From assembly GCF_022539505.1 (NCBI RefSeq), contig NC_061513.1, forward strand, positions 177,660,017 through 177,724,016: 64,000 nucleotides of DNA, read 5' to 3'. The notes beneath the pieces were generated by a model. The model ran no database searches, was not told the origin of the DNA, and was given only the letters and a program-made list of their open reading frames with translations. The position numbers and the translations under genes are program-made. The stretch comes from Lolium rigidum. Its lineage: Eukaryota > Streptophyta > Magnoliopsida > Poales > Poaceae. Of the stretch, positions 32,891 to 45,355 are shown one piece after another. Position 1 is the first letter of the stretch, and the number at the start of each line of letters is the position of its first letter.

Positions 32891-35800
32891 TGTAACATCT
32901 CAAAAATTTTCCTAATTTTGGAATGTTAAAAAAAATAAGTTGATTGAATTGTTTGACTTTGATTGAAATTACGAATGAAAAGAAATTTTGATTTATGATG
33001 AGTTGTTTGAAGTTTCCCAACCTTGCTTTATTTTTATTTTGTTTATATGAGTGGATTAACATGACTATGCAAGTTGTTAAATTTGAGTGACATATAAAAA
33101 CTTCATCCAACCATACTGGAATTATTAATGAGAGGCAATAAAATGACTTTCCCAAATTATGGTGGATTAATGCTTATATGCCCGTTTAATTATTATTTCA
33201 ATTTTTGATCTTTCCAAATATTTTCCAATGTTTCACGAGAGGAAATAATATGACATTTCCAATTAAAAGTAAAGTTTTGGAGAAGTTTTTGTTCAGTGTT
33301 ATTTGCATCTAATAACATTATGTATTTTGGGAAAATCAAGAGAGATGATAATATGACTTCATCATGATTAATGTTGGATTTACTTTATATTTTAAATCTC
33401 ATTTTAAAATGATTTATTTTATTTCGTATATGTTTGCGTTTGTTTGAATTGATTGATTGATGGATTTAATTAACACCCCAAAATCTATAATTAGAGATAA
33501 TGCATAAATAGCTCATATATGGCTAAAAGGCATGAAATTTATTTTTGTACACATTGAACAGGAAATATGTTCATAATGTATCCGTAAGTTCACTATGTTT
33601 GAATTATTAAAATTTAACAATCTCATTTGATCCAATTTAAAGTTAGCAGAATATATATATATAAATAACAGAACGTGACTTACCTGGATGTGAAGCAACC
33701 ATGCACGCGACGGCTGCTGTGCCAGACCGAACCTGGACCGAGCCAACTAGCTATCTGGCCGTGTACCGCTGCACGCGCGTACGACCACATCGGCTGAGGC
33801 CGGACGAGGCTAGCTAGGCCAGCGCAGCGCTATGTCTCCCCTGTCTACCTTCTTAGTTTTTTCTCATTTCCTGCCGATGATGACAGCTGGGACCCACTTT
33901 GAAACGTATCATCTTCAACCTCTGGCTGAGTACGATATGAACACGGGACGAGAACAAACCAACTTCAATCCCCAGAAATTCGTCCCGATTTCGTTAGAAT
34001 CTGCGACCCCTACGCCACGAAAACTCTCCTATATATACTTCCGCATCGGCCCCTCTCCGTTTTTCTAAAAATCGCAAACTCTAGATGACGAAAAGTTTAA
34101 TTTCCGATCTCGCCGGAGCACCACCATCGAGCTCAGGAAAGAAGGTTCCAGCACTGCTCGCCTCTCCCTTCTCTGTCTAAGATTTATAGATTGATCCACC
34201 GCATCTTCTTAACCTTTCTCCCCATCCAGAGAACCACAAGAACACGCACGCGAGGTCGCCGGAGTTTCGCCGGACTTCGCCATCTCCAGCTGGGAATAGC
34301 AGCCGCTCAGGACCACTCTGACGGACGCCATTGACGCAAGCGAAACCACGAAGGAGAGGGGAACCCCGTAAAGATGTTCGCCAAGCCAGGGGATCACAAG
34401 CAGGACGCCGACGTCCCCGCCCGACCACCACGCCGTCCCGTCCGTCCTGATCGCCTTCACCACACCTCGTAACGCATGTCTCCCAGAATCGTAGGAAATA
34501 CCTTGTACGTATCACCGAATCGGTATCAGTACATCCTCTCGTGCATCGTTTTTCTTTTTTTTACATGTGCGTGATTGATCCAATCGATCAGAGAGCTCTG
34601 GTCAAAACTTCAAAATTTTGTATCTTTAAATCTAGAACTCCGTTTTAGTTAATTCTTCTTGCGTTAGTTTCGTAATTGAAAGTTCTATCTAGTGGTACTA
34701 ATTTTTCCAATTATAGATTTTATCGAATTTGCAAGTTTAAAATCTAATATCAATATCGTTTAAGCTATCGTTAGATTTTCGTTTCGTTCCGATTAAATAC
34801 CTTAGTATCTACTTTTTTTCTCAACATCGTGCAACGATCGAGTCGCAGCTGCGCTGAAGATCAACTGAAGCCTTGAAGACGAAGCAGCCGGAGTCATCTG
34901 ATCTGGATCCAATGGAGAAACGTTCGCATGACGAGTTTTAAATCGCGAAAACAACAAATCTTTGAAAAATCATAGTTAAATAGCAGTAACTCCGTTTTGG
35001 TTCATTCTTTTTGCGTTAGTTTTATAATTTTAACATCTACAGTATGGTGTTGGAATTTAGAATTTATGATTATATTAATACGTCTGTTTGTAATTTTAGG
35101 CTTTAAACCTTATTTCAAACATATCGAAAGTTATATAAAAATCCTATTAATTTAATCTTTTGGAAAATGATAATTGTGATGTACCTGAATGTTATAATTT
35201 TTGTAAATTGTTTTTGCGTGAATTTAAAATATTTTTGGAATTAAATCAAGTTTTACATGTTTCGGTATTTGTTTACGCGTCATTGTTTTATTTGGCTCTT
35301 TATTTGCAATGGTTGTTTATTGCGTGTAATTTTTCTATGCGTTAGATTTATTCGGAGTGCGAGAGAAATTCACAAGGAAGAAATCATCATCAAATTTTAC
35401 TAAGGCAAGTTACACCTTTGTTCAAATTTTGGTCCCAAGTTTTCTATGCATGTCTTTTTCCTTCAAATGAATAGTATGCATGTGTAGGATGTTTTGGTAG
35501 ATTTTACTTGGTGAATATTTTACAAGTGCGCGTGCTATTTTGTAGATTGCCATGAGTAGAAGTATTACTTAGTAATATTTCCACTTGATATCATAGTCAT
35601 AGGAATCCCTAAATTTTTCTAAGTGCTATGCTTATGCTACGTAAATATCAAAAGGGGTTCGAAACAAGAAAATTTTCTAAGTACTTGAGCTCTGTTTATG
35701 AGCGCAACTTTTCTCCCAAAATCCTCTTTCAAAATAAAATTAAGTTTTCTTACGGGCGGAATGGTTTTGACGGGACAACGAGTGTGGAGATTGGTGGAGG

Positions 35801-36745
35801 ACTGCCGCCCGAGGATCAAAGAAGTCTGCCATGTTCCAGATGTCAGAAGCTTCCAGTGCAACCACAATACAATATGGGCTCTGTCTTGGCTAAGTACTTA
35901 GTGGGAAACCTCGCCTGGGTACCGCCATTGGGAGGAATTTTGGGCACGGGCGGATCCGGAAGGTAGAGGGGCTACTAAGGAAAAGCTTCGTCGTGACCTC
36001 GTCCTGGCCTTAATGAAGATGAAGAATTTTGGCAAAAGGGCTTGGTTGTGAATTGTGGGTAAAGAGCGCAACCTCTCGAGAGTGTTAACCTGATCGATCA
36101 GCCGTGTCCACGGTAAAAGGACAATTTGAGCATCTGAAGGATGGAGCCTCTGAAGGATTTCCTCTCTCTTTTCAAAGGAGTTTTCAAAACCCTATGGCGT
36201 GTGTAATATCGTTCATAGGTGGGTTTTTGGGGACTTGGTGTGTAATATCCAAGTGCTCGGGACTTGGTGTGTAATATCCAAGTGTTTGGGACTTGGTGTG
36301 TCATATCCAAGTGTTAGGTTGATTTGGACACTTGGTGTGTAATATCCATGTGCTCCACTCGGCCAATATTATTTATCAAAATTTTGCAAAGTAGGGTAAA
36401 AGATTTTCCTCTTTAACTTTGTAAAATTGGCTTTACGCAAATAATACCTCAAGCCTCCTCTTGTCTGCCTTGCATGTAGATGTAGTCAATTTTTCCTCTT
36501 CTCGGTGTAATTTGCCATACATTCAAAGTATTGACCACTCTCGTGGCTGCAACCTTTCATGTTGCAGGTTAATCGACGACTTGTGAGAATGCGTAGGTCG
36601 CGAGTCTACACTCAACGAGTCTGTGGCATTGATGGGACTCCAAGATGTTATTTCGTTTTCCGTTGTATTGAGCTAGCCTTTGGCTATGCAAGTTGTAATT
36701 ATGTGTACTCTGGATTATTCGAATCGTGTAATAAAGACTTGTGTT
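32891..36745 (+). repeat. G 3' LTR, main part
   Basis: Begins TGTAACATCTC at 32891 and follows the 5' LTR with small indels. TATA at 34030-34037; hairpin repeats at 36233, 36262, 36291 and 36330. It is interrupted by H just after the AATAAAG poly(A) signal. Confidence 0.92.
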
Positions 36746-37908
36746 TGTTGCGGTCAGAAACCCACCGGCGGACAGCGACGGGCAACACAGTAGAGCCGGG
36801 AACAACTAGAGCTGCGGCTGGCCCCAGTCCCTCAGAGCGACGGCCCGCAAAGCCTCCTGGTCACACGTCCGATGCTATCGCAAGGGCGTGCCACCTGACC
36901 TATACCCGGTCGGGAAGGTGTTGGATGATGCCTCGCTTAGTTTCTGCATGGCATACACGTAAACGTTAAATACGAGCCTCGATCGGCTCTCGGGTTATCT
37001 CGTGAATCGGCTCAAAGAGCCGATCCACCCATGATTCGTACAAGGTGTCCGAATATATGGTGGTCTCGCTTGATCAAGATAAAGCTAATGCGATCTACGA
37101 CGATTTAGGGTTTTCACCGCATAATCGGATCATCCTACTCACGATTGGGCCTCGCGCTCGCGTACGGTGATCGTAAGCCGATCCTAGACAGGGCCTAAAA
37201 ACCAACACGAGGTTGATCCCGGAACATCTGTCTAGGGCTAGCAAACTACACCCTACACGCCGCTGGATCCTCCAACCCTTTGTAGGGCCTAACTATTGCG
37301 GATATTAAACTAATCCTTGCGAGAACAAGGAGCAACCGTAACGGATCGGATCTACTAAACTATGATCAAGCGGGGTGCCGCCCCTACACCTAAGATAGGT
37401 GTAAGGGCGGCTAGATGTATAAGGGTTGCACTACGACGGCATATGATACGAAGAACAATGCTAACCCTAACACATCTAAGATAACTACGTTGCTCGCCAT
37501 CAAAAAGGCTTCGGCACGAGCAACGCATGAACAACGTAGGTAGGCTTGTGCTTGCCTAGATCGCAAGATGCGATCTAGGCAGCATGGTGCTACCGGAGAA
37601 ACCCTCGAGACGAAGGAGTTGGCGATGCGCCGAGATTTGTTTGTGTTGAACGTTGGTTGTTGTTTATTTCATAAACCCTAGATACATATTTATAGTCCAA
37701 GGGACTTTCTAATTCAGGCGTGCACCTAACCGTGCACGGGTAAAACTCTATCTCCTAACCAACTTGTAATCTAATATGTTACAGATACACGGGCAATTAG
37801 CCCAAACTTGGTACACAAGGCCGATTCACGTATTTCTTCCATGTATATTCTTCAAACCCATCTTGATCGCGGCCCATCTCCTGATTTAGCCAAAATCTGG
37901 TGATAACA
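36746..37908 (-). repeat. H 3' LTR
   Basis: 1,163 bp. On the plus strand it starts TGTTGCGGTCAG and ends GGTGATAACA; the minus reading is TGTTATCACC...CCGCAACA. Contains the hairpin ATCGGCTC-aaa-GAGCCGAT at 37006-37024. Confidence 0.94.
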
Positions 37909-38177
37909 CATGCCCCCCTGGTTTTGGTAATGATAATTTCAAAACCACTCTGTTTTTTCCTCCGAGGGGTCATGTCGTGGCAGAGCAGAACCGTCGCAGT
38001 ATTTTCCATCATGACAACTTGCCTTCCCAACTTCTCTGCACGATTTGACAGTTTTTTGGCACCACCTCCTCGAAAACTGTTCGAACATTAAATCCCCACT
38101 TCTTTTATTTAACCGCACCGAACAGTTCTCCTCCTCATACTCTTCGCATTAGCACTCCAAAAGCCCTTCTGCACACC

Positions 38178-38666
38178 ATGTCCTCCTCTTCCTCCACCTC
38201 ATCGGGACTTTCCCTTGGGTCCTCCTCCTCCCGCGAGACGCCGCCGGACATTCGCGCACCAGAAGAATGGGACCTGGAAGACCACGCCTCCTCCATCTGG
38301 TCCGAGGACGACAAATCCTTGACCGGTGGGGAGAGCGACCTCCGCTTCCTCGCCGACGGGGAATCGGAGGAGGAGAGCGATGACGATCGCTTCTCCTGGG
38401 ATGACTTCACCACTTCCTAGGAGGTGAGGGAGGAGGAGGAGGAGGAGGACGACGACGACAGCCCCTCCGACGAGCCGCCGGCCAAGCGCCACTGCCCCTG
38501 GCCAGGGAATCTCAGTGACTATGACGGTGGCGACGGCGACGACGACGAGGAGGACGAGGACAACGAAGGTCCGCCGGCGGCCGCTACGGCCGGCGACGAC
38601 GAGCCCGCCGGGAGCAGCGCCGACGGCGGCGACGAGGGTGACGACGAGGGCAGCGACGGCCCGTAG
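38178..38666 (+). pseudogene. H antisense ORF, acidic serine-rich protein (one in-frame stop)
   Basis: The frame is opposite to H gag. The ATG at 38178 starts MSSSSSTSSGLSLGSSSS. A Ser-rich N-terminus is followed by long Glu/Asp runs and a short basic patch (PPAKRHCPW) that could be nuclear-targeting. A TAG at 38418-38420 splits an otherwise continuous 162-codon frame ending at 38666. A TATA-like TTTATTTAACC lies about 70 bases upstream (near 38104). I know similar acidic antisense ORFs from other grass Tat elements; no function is established. Confidence 0.6.
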
Positions 38667-38669
38667 ATA

Positions 38670-40215
38670 GGACCCTTAGCATAGGATCGGCGGTAGTAGA
38701 CGGGGCAATGTATCCCCTTAGTACTCCCTTTTGAGAGCAATCAGCTCTTCTATGTAAGAAATCTGGTTTATCAATGAAGAAATTCCCCAATTTGATTTTG
38801 CCGATTTCCTTTATGCCAATTTAGTCGATTTCCCTTCATGCGATTCCGCCGATCGTCACTTAGCCAATGCTTAATGAGCCGATGACAACGCATCGGTCTC
38901 TCATGATCTATTCTTCATCCTTTTGACGTCGGAGTGATCGTGAACTTGCTCAAAGCTCAAAAGCCGATGTTAACATCACTCCTTCACGATCTATCTTTCG
39001 CCTTTTCCGACCGATGACCTTGAGCTCGGCGGACAACGGCAGATCAACGCCTTCGAGCCCCGAACCTCTGAAACGACTTGATCGAAGTCGATACCTCGGA
39101 TTTCAGATATCGGTGATACTCTTCAAACCTGCCCAATCCTTTTAAAACGAGGTTATGATGGAGGGCCATCCGATGAAATCTCAATCGGCTTCTTAAGAAC
39201 GAGAATATCTACGCGATCGGTTGCCCCCAGAGCCTCCATCAAGGCGAGAACAGCGATGGGCTGACCAAACGTGTCACCATCGGTTTCCAAGTCATGATGC
39301 GGCACCAGCCGATTTCATCGAAATCGGCTCCCATAGCACGAGGGTCCTTCGGGGCAAGCTGCCCCCCGAGCCTCAGTCAGGGCGGGAACGGTAGTGAGTC
39401 AGCCCAATGTGCCGCCATTGGCCTCAAATCATAACGCAGAGCCAGCCGATTTCACCAAAAATCGGCCTCCCAGAGCAGAGAGCCTTCGAGGTGAGCTGCC
39501 CCCCGAGCTTCTTCAGTCCACTTCTCGCGCCTTGCAGGTCAGATCGGGTCCTTTCCTTTGGCGGATCTGATGCAATCCACCCTTAACCTGATCTGCTCGT
39601 CCAGGCTGCTCTTTGGCATGTGGTCCTGAAGTGCAGTGATCGCGGACTCAATACTCGCGTCGATATCGGAGTGCTTGCAAGAAGGCATTCCATTTGAATG
39701 CTCCATTGATCCTCGATTATACAGTTATACCTCTTGAGTCGATGGCCATGCATCGGCATTCTATCCTTAAGTCGATGTCTGCTGCATCGGCTGTGCTTAA
39801 AAAATTTTGAATTTTTTACGGCCGATTTATGTATCGGCCCCCATACTTCAATACCCATCATCAAAGAATATCTTGGGCTGCTGGGCGTTTGAAAGACGCT
39901 TCTACTGCATATCCTCATGTTTATCCACCTAGGTGCCCCCCCGAGCCGATTCTGTCAAGAGAATTGATGGTATCGGCTCTTCAGGTACTTCCTGTTGGAT
40001 TAAATGCTGAACCCAGGCAGAATAGATGGTGAGGATAATTTTGGCCGATTGCTGGAATCGGCCTCCACGTTGCTTGTTCGATGAAGGTTTTGTAATGTTC
40101 CTCCATAACTTTTTGGGGCCGATCACAAGGATCAGCCTCGCCACGTCTGTCCATCGATGTTGCTCTTGTTACACGGTCAGTCCGGTGGATAAAACCAGCC
40201 TAACCCCGTTCTTTG
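38670..40215. other. H spacer rich in GCCGAT/ATCGGC hairpins
   Basis: No protein domain in either strand. Short perfect inverted repeats recur: AGCCGATTTC/GAAATCGGCT at 39307-39329, GCCGATTT/AAATCGGC at 39445-39466, GGCCGAT/ATCGGCC at 39820-39839 and GGCCGATT/AATCGGCC at 40043-40063. Many single CCGAT motifs lie between them. Confidence 0.75.
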
Positions 40216-40730
40216 TCACGTCGATGCGCTCGCGATCGTCCAAATTGATGCACGAGGGTGGCTCTTGGCACTGATGTCTCCCAAACGTCCATGCCGGTCT
40301 GTTGAAATCTCGGCTGAATCATCTGCGTGGACGACTTCTACTTCATCTCCATCCCTCTGTATTAGGCATTGGTGCATCGTGGATGGAATGCAACGATTGG
40401 CGTGGATCCAATCTCTCCCTAGTAGTACAGCATAGGTGCTCTTGCTTGTCGACAATAAAGAACGTCGTAGGGACAGTTTTCCTTCCTACGGTCGGATCCA
40501 CATTCAGAACACCTTGTGCGTCGGATGCTTGGCCGTTGAAATCACTCGGTGTTACATTGGTCTTGATCGGATCCGAGGCTGGAGCGTCCCAACCGACGTA
40601 GCATGGAGTATGGCATAATGTTAGCTGCCGCTCCGGTGTCCACCAACATCTTGTTGACGAGGCTGCCCATTGATGTAACCTCGCAAGTACGGGGCCTTCG
40701 GATGCACTGTAACTTCTTTCTCGTGGCTTC
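40216..40730 (-). pseudogene. H aspartic protease remnant
   Basis: The catalytic motif VDTGAAANIMP is readable on the minus strand near 40612-40654. The downstream block (NVTPSDFNGQ, GVLNVDPTVGRKTVPTTFF, then LGRDWIHANRCIPSTMHQC) is in other frames down to 40216. Frameshifts separate them. The polymerase that should follow is absent. Confidence 0.75.
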
Positions 40731-42116
40731 TCAAAGATGACCGGCCGTGGGCCACGAGTCCAATTGTGCCACGGGTGCTTCATATAATCTTGGAGCGCTA
40801 AACTCCGTTGGAAGGATGAAGACCATGTTTGTGCCGGCCGATGTATCATCATCGGCTTTCCTTTGCTTGAGGCGCCACTCTTTTCTTTGTGGCCGACCTT
40901 CTTCGTCCGGGGTTCGCTGAATTTTGGCGGCCAGATCAGGCCGTGCCTTCCTCAACGTGTGCAGGTATAATCTTTCAGCTTCTTCCAACCCACGTAGACG
41001 CTGAACCCTTCGCTTCTGGGAACGGCTGAGCCCATCAGGGCACCACCTTGGCCGATGATACTTATCTTCTTGATCATCGTCCTCTAGTTCCTCGAGATCT
41101 TCCACCCGAGCAGACTCAGCATACTTATTTCGAGGCGGGAGAGGCCCTAGACGTTTGAACACGGACACGTTAGCTGCATCCTTCTTCCTTTGTTTACATT
41201 ACGGGCAATTGCCGATTGTTGGCAATCGGCTCATTCCTGAATCCCGGCGGTGTACGAAGAAGGGGCAGTCCCGGTGCCTATCCACGTCGTCTTGCTCCTC
41301 GACTTTTCCTTGGCGTGGCGCTCGTATCGCTCCTCGTCGTGATCATGCCGACGACGTCTCCTGTCGTCCCTAGCCAGACGATCTTCTTCATCATCGTCGT
41401 TGTATCGTCGGCGTTGGTCATACTGACTCACATACTTGTTGAGGAGGTGATCAGAGAGAGGTCGTTGATATCTTATGTTCTTCACTTCTCCCTACGTGAC
41501 GTAGCGCTTGCCGTCTTGGCGGAGCCGATCGCGTGGAGCGGCTTCCTCTGTGTCTTTGCTATGAGAGCAGCTGCCCTCATCTCCGTCCTTACCGAGTGGT
41601 GTCCGAGGTCCTACCATGTTGATATTGCACGAGAAATCCGGCTGGCACCCTCCATGGTAAGTACACTCCACCATGTTAACGGCGCATGCCGGTGAACTCG
41701 GCACTTCTGGTGCTGCTGATGCGCATGGCAACGGTGGACGGGACTGGAGTGGCACCTCTCCTTGACGAGTCCCGCGAGCTGGTCTTGACGGAGAATACCG
41801 ATGGCTCATGATTTCTGGATCACGCGCGAGCGACACGCTCCAAAGTGTTCACCGAGGCTCTCGAGTGGCGGTGCGGCGAACGAGCCACCATGTAGTTGAT
41901 CTCCCGACGCGGCGACCTGGTGCGTTCTTCGACGGGACGGACAGGTCCACTCCATCGAGTGCGCCTTCGGTGAGAACCCCTTCCACTGACGCCATGGGAG
42001 CGGGTTACGTGGAAAGAGCCGATGAGTTCGGCTTCGAGGGCTGCCTTGATCTCGTCATGCTTCTTCTTGAGCTCATCAGGCAGATCCTCGTAATTGACTG
42101 GAGTGCTTTCCGCCAT
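40731..42116 (-). pseudogene. H gag (decayed)
   Basis: The likely start is the ATG at 42116 (MAESTPVNYEDLPDELKKKH), the N-terminus typical of grass Tat gag. Shifts move the signal between frames: 41820-42116, then 41231-41485 with an Arg/Asp-rich nucleocapsid stretch, then 40731-41168 with CPDGLSRSQKRRVQRLRGLE. No intact zinc knuckle is visible. Internal deletions are likely, because the capsid core is shorter than usual. Confidence 0.72.
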
Positions 42117-42154
42117 CTCGGATGTAGATGGCGATGCGGTGGATGTCGAAGATT

Positions 42155-42172
42155 GTCCCACCGGGCGTGCCA
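42155..42172 (-). other. H primer binding site (candidate)
   Basis: The reverse complement TGGCACGCCCGGTGGGAC starts with TGG five bases inside the 5' LTR, as a tRNA primer site should. I cannot name the tRNA with confidence. Confidence 0.6.
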
Positions 42173-42177
42173 GAATG

Positions 42178-43344
42178 TGTTGCGGTCAGAAACCCACCGG
42201 CGGGCAGCGGCGGGCAGCACGGTAGAGCCGGGAACAACTAGGGCTGCGGCTGGCCCCGGTCCCTCGGAGCGACGGCCCGCAAAGCCTCCCGGTCACACGT
42301 CCGATGCTATCGCAGGGCGTGCCACCTGACCTATACCTGGTCGGGAAGGTGTTGGATGATGCCTCGCTTAGTTTCCTGCATGGCATACACGTAAACATTA
42401 AATACGAGCCTCGATCGGCTCTCAGGTTATCCTGTGAATCGGCTCAAAGAGCCGATCCACCCATGATTCGTACAAGGTGTCCGAATATATGGTGGTCCTG
42501 CTTGATCAAGATAAAGCTAATGCGATCTACGACGATTTAGGGTTTTCACCGCATAATGGGATCATCCTACTCACGATTGGGCCTCGCGCTCGCATACGGT
42601 GATCATAAGCCGATCCTAGACAGGGCCTAAAAACCAACACGAGGTTGATCCCCGGAACATCCTGTCTAGGGCTAGCGAACTACACCCTACACGCCGCTGG
42701 ATCCTCCAACCCTTTGTAGGGCCTAACTACTGCAGATATTAAACTAATCCTTGCAGAGCAAGGAGCAACCGTAACGGATCGGATCTACTAAACTATGATC
42801 AAGCGGGGTGCCGCCCCTACACCTAAGATAGGTGTAAGGGCGGCTAGATGTATAAGGGTTGCACTACGACAGACATATTATACGAAGAACAATGCTAACC
42901 CTAACACATCTAAGATAACTACGTTGCTCGCCATCAAAAAGGCTTCGGCCACGAGCAACGCATGAACAACGTGGGTAGGCTTGTCGCTGCCTAGATCGCA
43001 AGATGCGATCTAGGCAACATGGTGCTTACCGGAGAAACCCTCGAGACGAAGGAGTTGGCGATGCGCCGAGATTTGTTTGTGTTGAACGTTGGTTGTTGTT
43101 TATTTCATAAACCCTAGATACATATTTATAGTCCAAGGGACTTTCTAATTCAGGCGTGCACCTAACCGTGCACGGGTAAAACTCTATCTCCTAACCAACT
43201 TGTAATCTAATATGTTACAGATACACGGGCAATTAGCCCAAACTTGGTACACAAGGCCGATTCACGTATTTCTTCCATGTATATTCTTCAAACCCATCTT
43301 GATCGCGGCCCATCTCCTGATTTAGCCAAAATCTGGTGATAACA
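42178..43344 (-). repeat. H 5' LTR
   Basis: 1,167 bp partner of 36746-37908 with scattered differences. The same hairpin is at 42438-42456. Confidence 0.94.
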
Positions 43345-43349
43345 GTGTT

Positions 43350-43450
43350 TTACATGATTATTCATCGACTGTGAGTGCTAGCTAATGATCCAGGGACTAG
43401 CATGTTTAATCACAGGGACTTTGGATCCTACCAGATCCGAGGTCGCTACA
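43350..43450 (+). repeat. G 3' LTR, terminal part
   Basis: TTACATGATTATTCATCGAC to GGTCGCTACA completes the LTR after H. Compared with 31719-31819, the match is almost exact. Confidence 0.9.
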
Positions 43451-45355
43451 GGGTACCTCTATGCCGCCTGTACAAAGGTCTAAGGAGAAAGCTCGCATTG
43501 GATTTCTCGCTTTTGATTATTCTCAACTTAGACATCCATACCGGGACAACATAGATAACATATAATGGACTCCTCTTTTAATGCATAAGCATTCAACAAC
43601 AGTAAAAATTCTCATAAGAGATTGAGGATTAGTTGTCCACACTGAAACTTCCACCATGAATCATGGCTTTAGTTAGCGGCCCAATGTCCTTCTCTAACAG
43701 TATGCATACTCAAACCATTTTATCATGAAAATCGCCCTTACTTCAGACAAGACGAACATGCATAGCAACTCACATGATATTCAACAAAGGTGTAATAGTT
43801 GATGGCGTCCCCAGAAACATGGTTATCGCTCAACAAGCAACTTATTAAGAAATAAGACACATAAGTACATATTCTTCACCACAATAGTTTTTAAGCTATT
43901 TGTCCCATGAGCTATATATTGCAAAGACAAAGAATAGAATTTTAAAGGTAGCACTCAAGTAATTTACTTTAGAATGGCGGAGAAATACCATGTGGTAGGT
44001 AGGTATGGTGGACACAAATGGCATGGTTATCGGCTCAAGGATTTGGATGCACGAGAAGAATTCCTCTCAATACAAGGCTAGGCTAGCAAGGTTGTTTGAA
44101 GCAAACTCAAGTATAAAAGGTGCAGCAAAGCTCACATATGAACATATTGTAACTATTATAAGACTTTACATCGTCTCCTTGTTGTTCAAACACCTTAACC
44201 AGAAAATATCTAGACTCTAGAGAAACTAATCATGCAAACCAAATTTTAACAAGCTCTATGTAGTTCTTCATTAATTGGTACAAATTACATGATGCAAGAG
44301 CTTAAACATGATCTATATGAGCACAACAATTGCCAAGTATCAATTTATTCAAGACATTATACCATTTACCACATGCGGCATTTTCCGTTTCCAACCATAT
44401 AACAATTAACGAAGCAGTTTCAACCTTCGCCATGAACTTTAAAAGTAAAGCTAAGAACACATGTGTTCATATGCAACAGCGGAGCGTGTCTCTCTCCCAC
44501 ACAAGCATTTATTCAGAGAATGAAAATAACAAAACAAAAATAAAAGCACACAGACGCTCCAAGTAAAGTACATAAGATGTGACCAAATAAAAATATAGTT
44601 TCAAGAGAAGAAACCTGATAATTTATCGATGAAGAAGGGGATGCCTTGGGCATCCCCAAGCTTAGATGCTTGAGTCTTCTTGAAATATGCAGGGATGAAC
44701 CACGGGGGCATCCCCAAGCTTAGACTTTTCACTCTTCTTGATCATATTGTATCATCCTCCTCTCTTGACCCTTGAAAACTTCCTCCACACCAAACTCAAA
44801 ACAAACTCATTAGAGGGTTAGTGAATAATCAAAAATTCACATATTTAGAGGTGACACAATCATTCTTAACACTTCTGGACATTTCTCAAAGCTACTGGAA
44901 GTTAATGGAACAAAGAAATCCATCCAACACAGCAAAAGAGGCAATGCGAAATAAAAGGCAGAATCTCAAAACAGAACAGTTCGTAAAGACGAATTTTAAA
45001 TAGGCACCAGACTTACTCAGATGAAAATGCTCAAATTGAATGAAAGTTGCGTACATATCTGAGGATCACTCACGTAAATTGGCAGATTTTTCTGAGTTAC
45101 CTACAGAGAGCACTGCCCAAATTCGTGACAGCAAGAAATCTGTTTCTGCGCAATAATCCAAATCTAGTATCATCTTTACTATCAAAGACTCTACTTGGCA
45201 CAACAATGCAATAAAATAAAGATAAGGAGAGGTTGCTACAGTAGTAACAACTTCCAAGACTCAAATATAAAACAAAATAGTTGTAGTAAAATAAAAACAT
45301 GGGTTATCTCCCAAGAAGTGCTTTCTTTATAGCCATTAAGATGGGCTCAGCAGTT
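43451..45355 (-). other. F 3' tail, part right of G
   Basis: Resumes the family tail at GGTACCTCTATGCCGCCTGT. It has the perfect palindrome GGGATGCC (44638-44645) / GGCATCCC (44649-44656) and two internal polypurine-like motifs near 44651 and 44710. The stem-loop next to the ORF (about 45300-45315) is shortened to four pairs. No ORF. Confidence 0.82.

Larger units (their letters stand above)
36741..43349 (-). mobile_element. H: Tat-type non-autonomous element without polymerase
   Basis: LTRs 36746-37908 and 42178-43344 have exact TSD GTGTT (36741-36745, 43345-43349). Minus orientation follows from the primer site and gag next to the right LTR. The internal region (4.27 kb) has decayed gag and protease, no reverse transcriptase, RNase H or integrase, then a non-coding hairpin-rich region and an acidic ORF antisense to gag. 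Youngest insertion of the S-F-G branch. Confidence 0.93.
27907..43450 (+). mobile_element. G: large-LTR non-autonomous element (LARD-like, Tekay/Del-type ends)
   Basis: Two LTRs of about 3.9 kb enclose only 1,071 bp (31820-32890). The 3' LTR is split by H. The TGTAACATC start and tRNA-iMet primer site are typical of Tekay/Del chromoviruses, but no gag or pol is present, so it is a large retrotransposon derivative. No clean target duplication remains: the left flank is AAAGG and the right flank GGGTA. The first LTR base has changed T to C at 27907. Comparison with the uninterrupted S copy near 49932 still places the insertion precisely. Confidence 0.85.

Noticed and set aside
38178..38666. A host acidic nuclear protein gene captured by H
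   Set aside because: Similar antisense ORFs are typical of grass Tat elements and the frame has a nonsense codon, so an element gene is the simpler reading.
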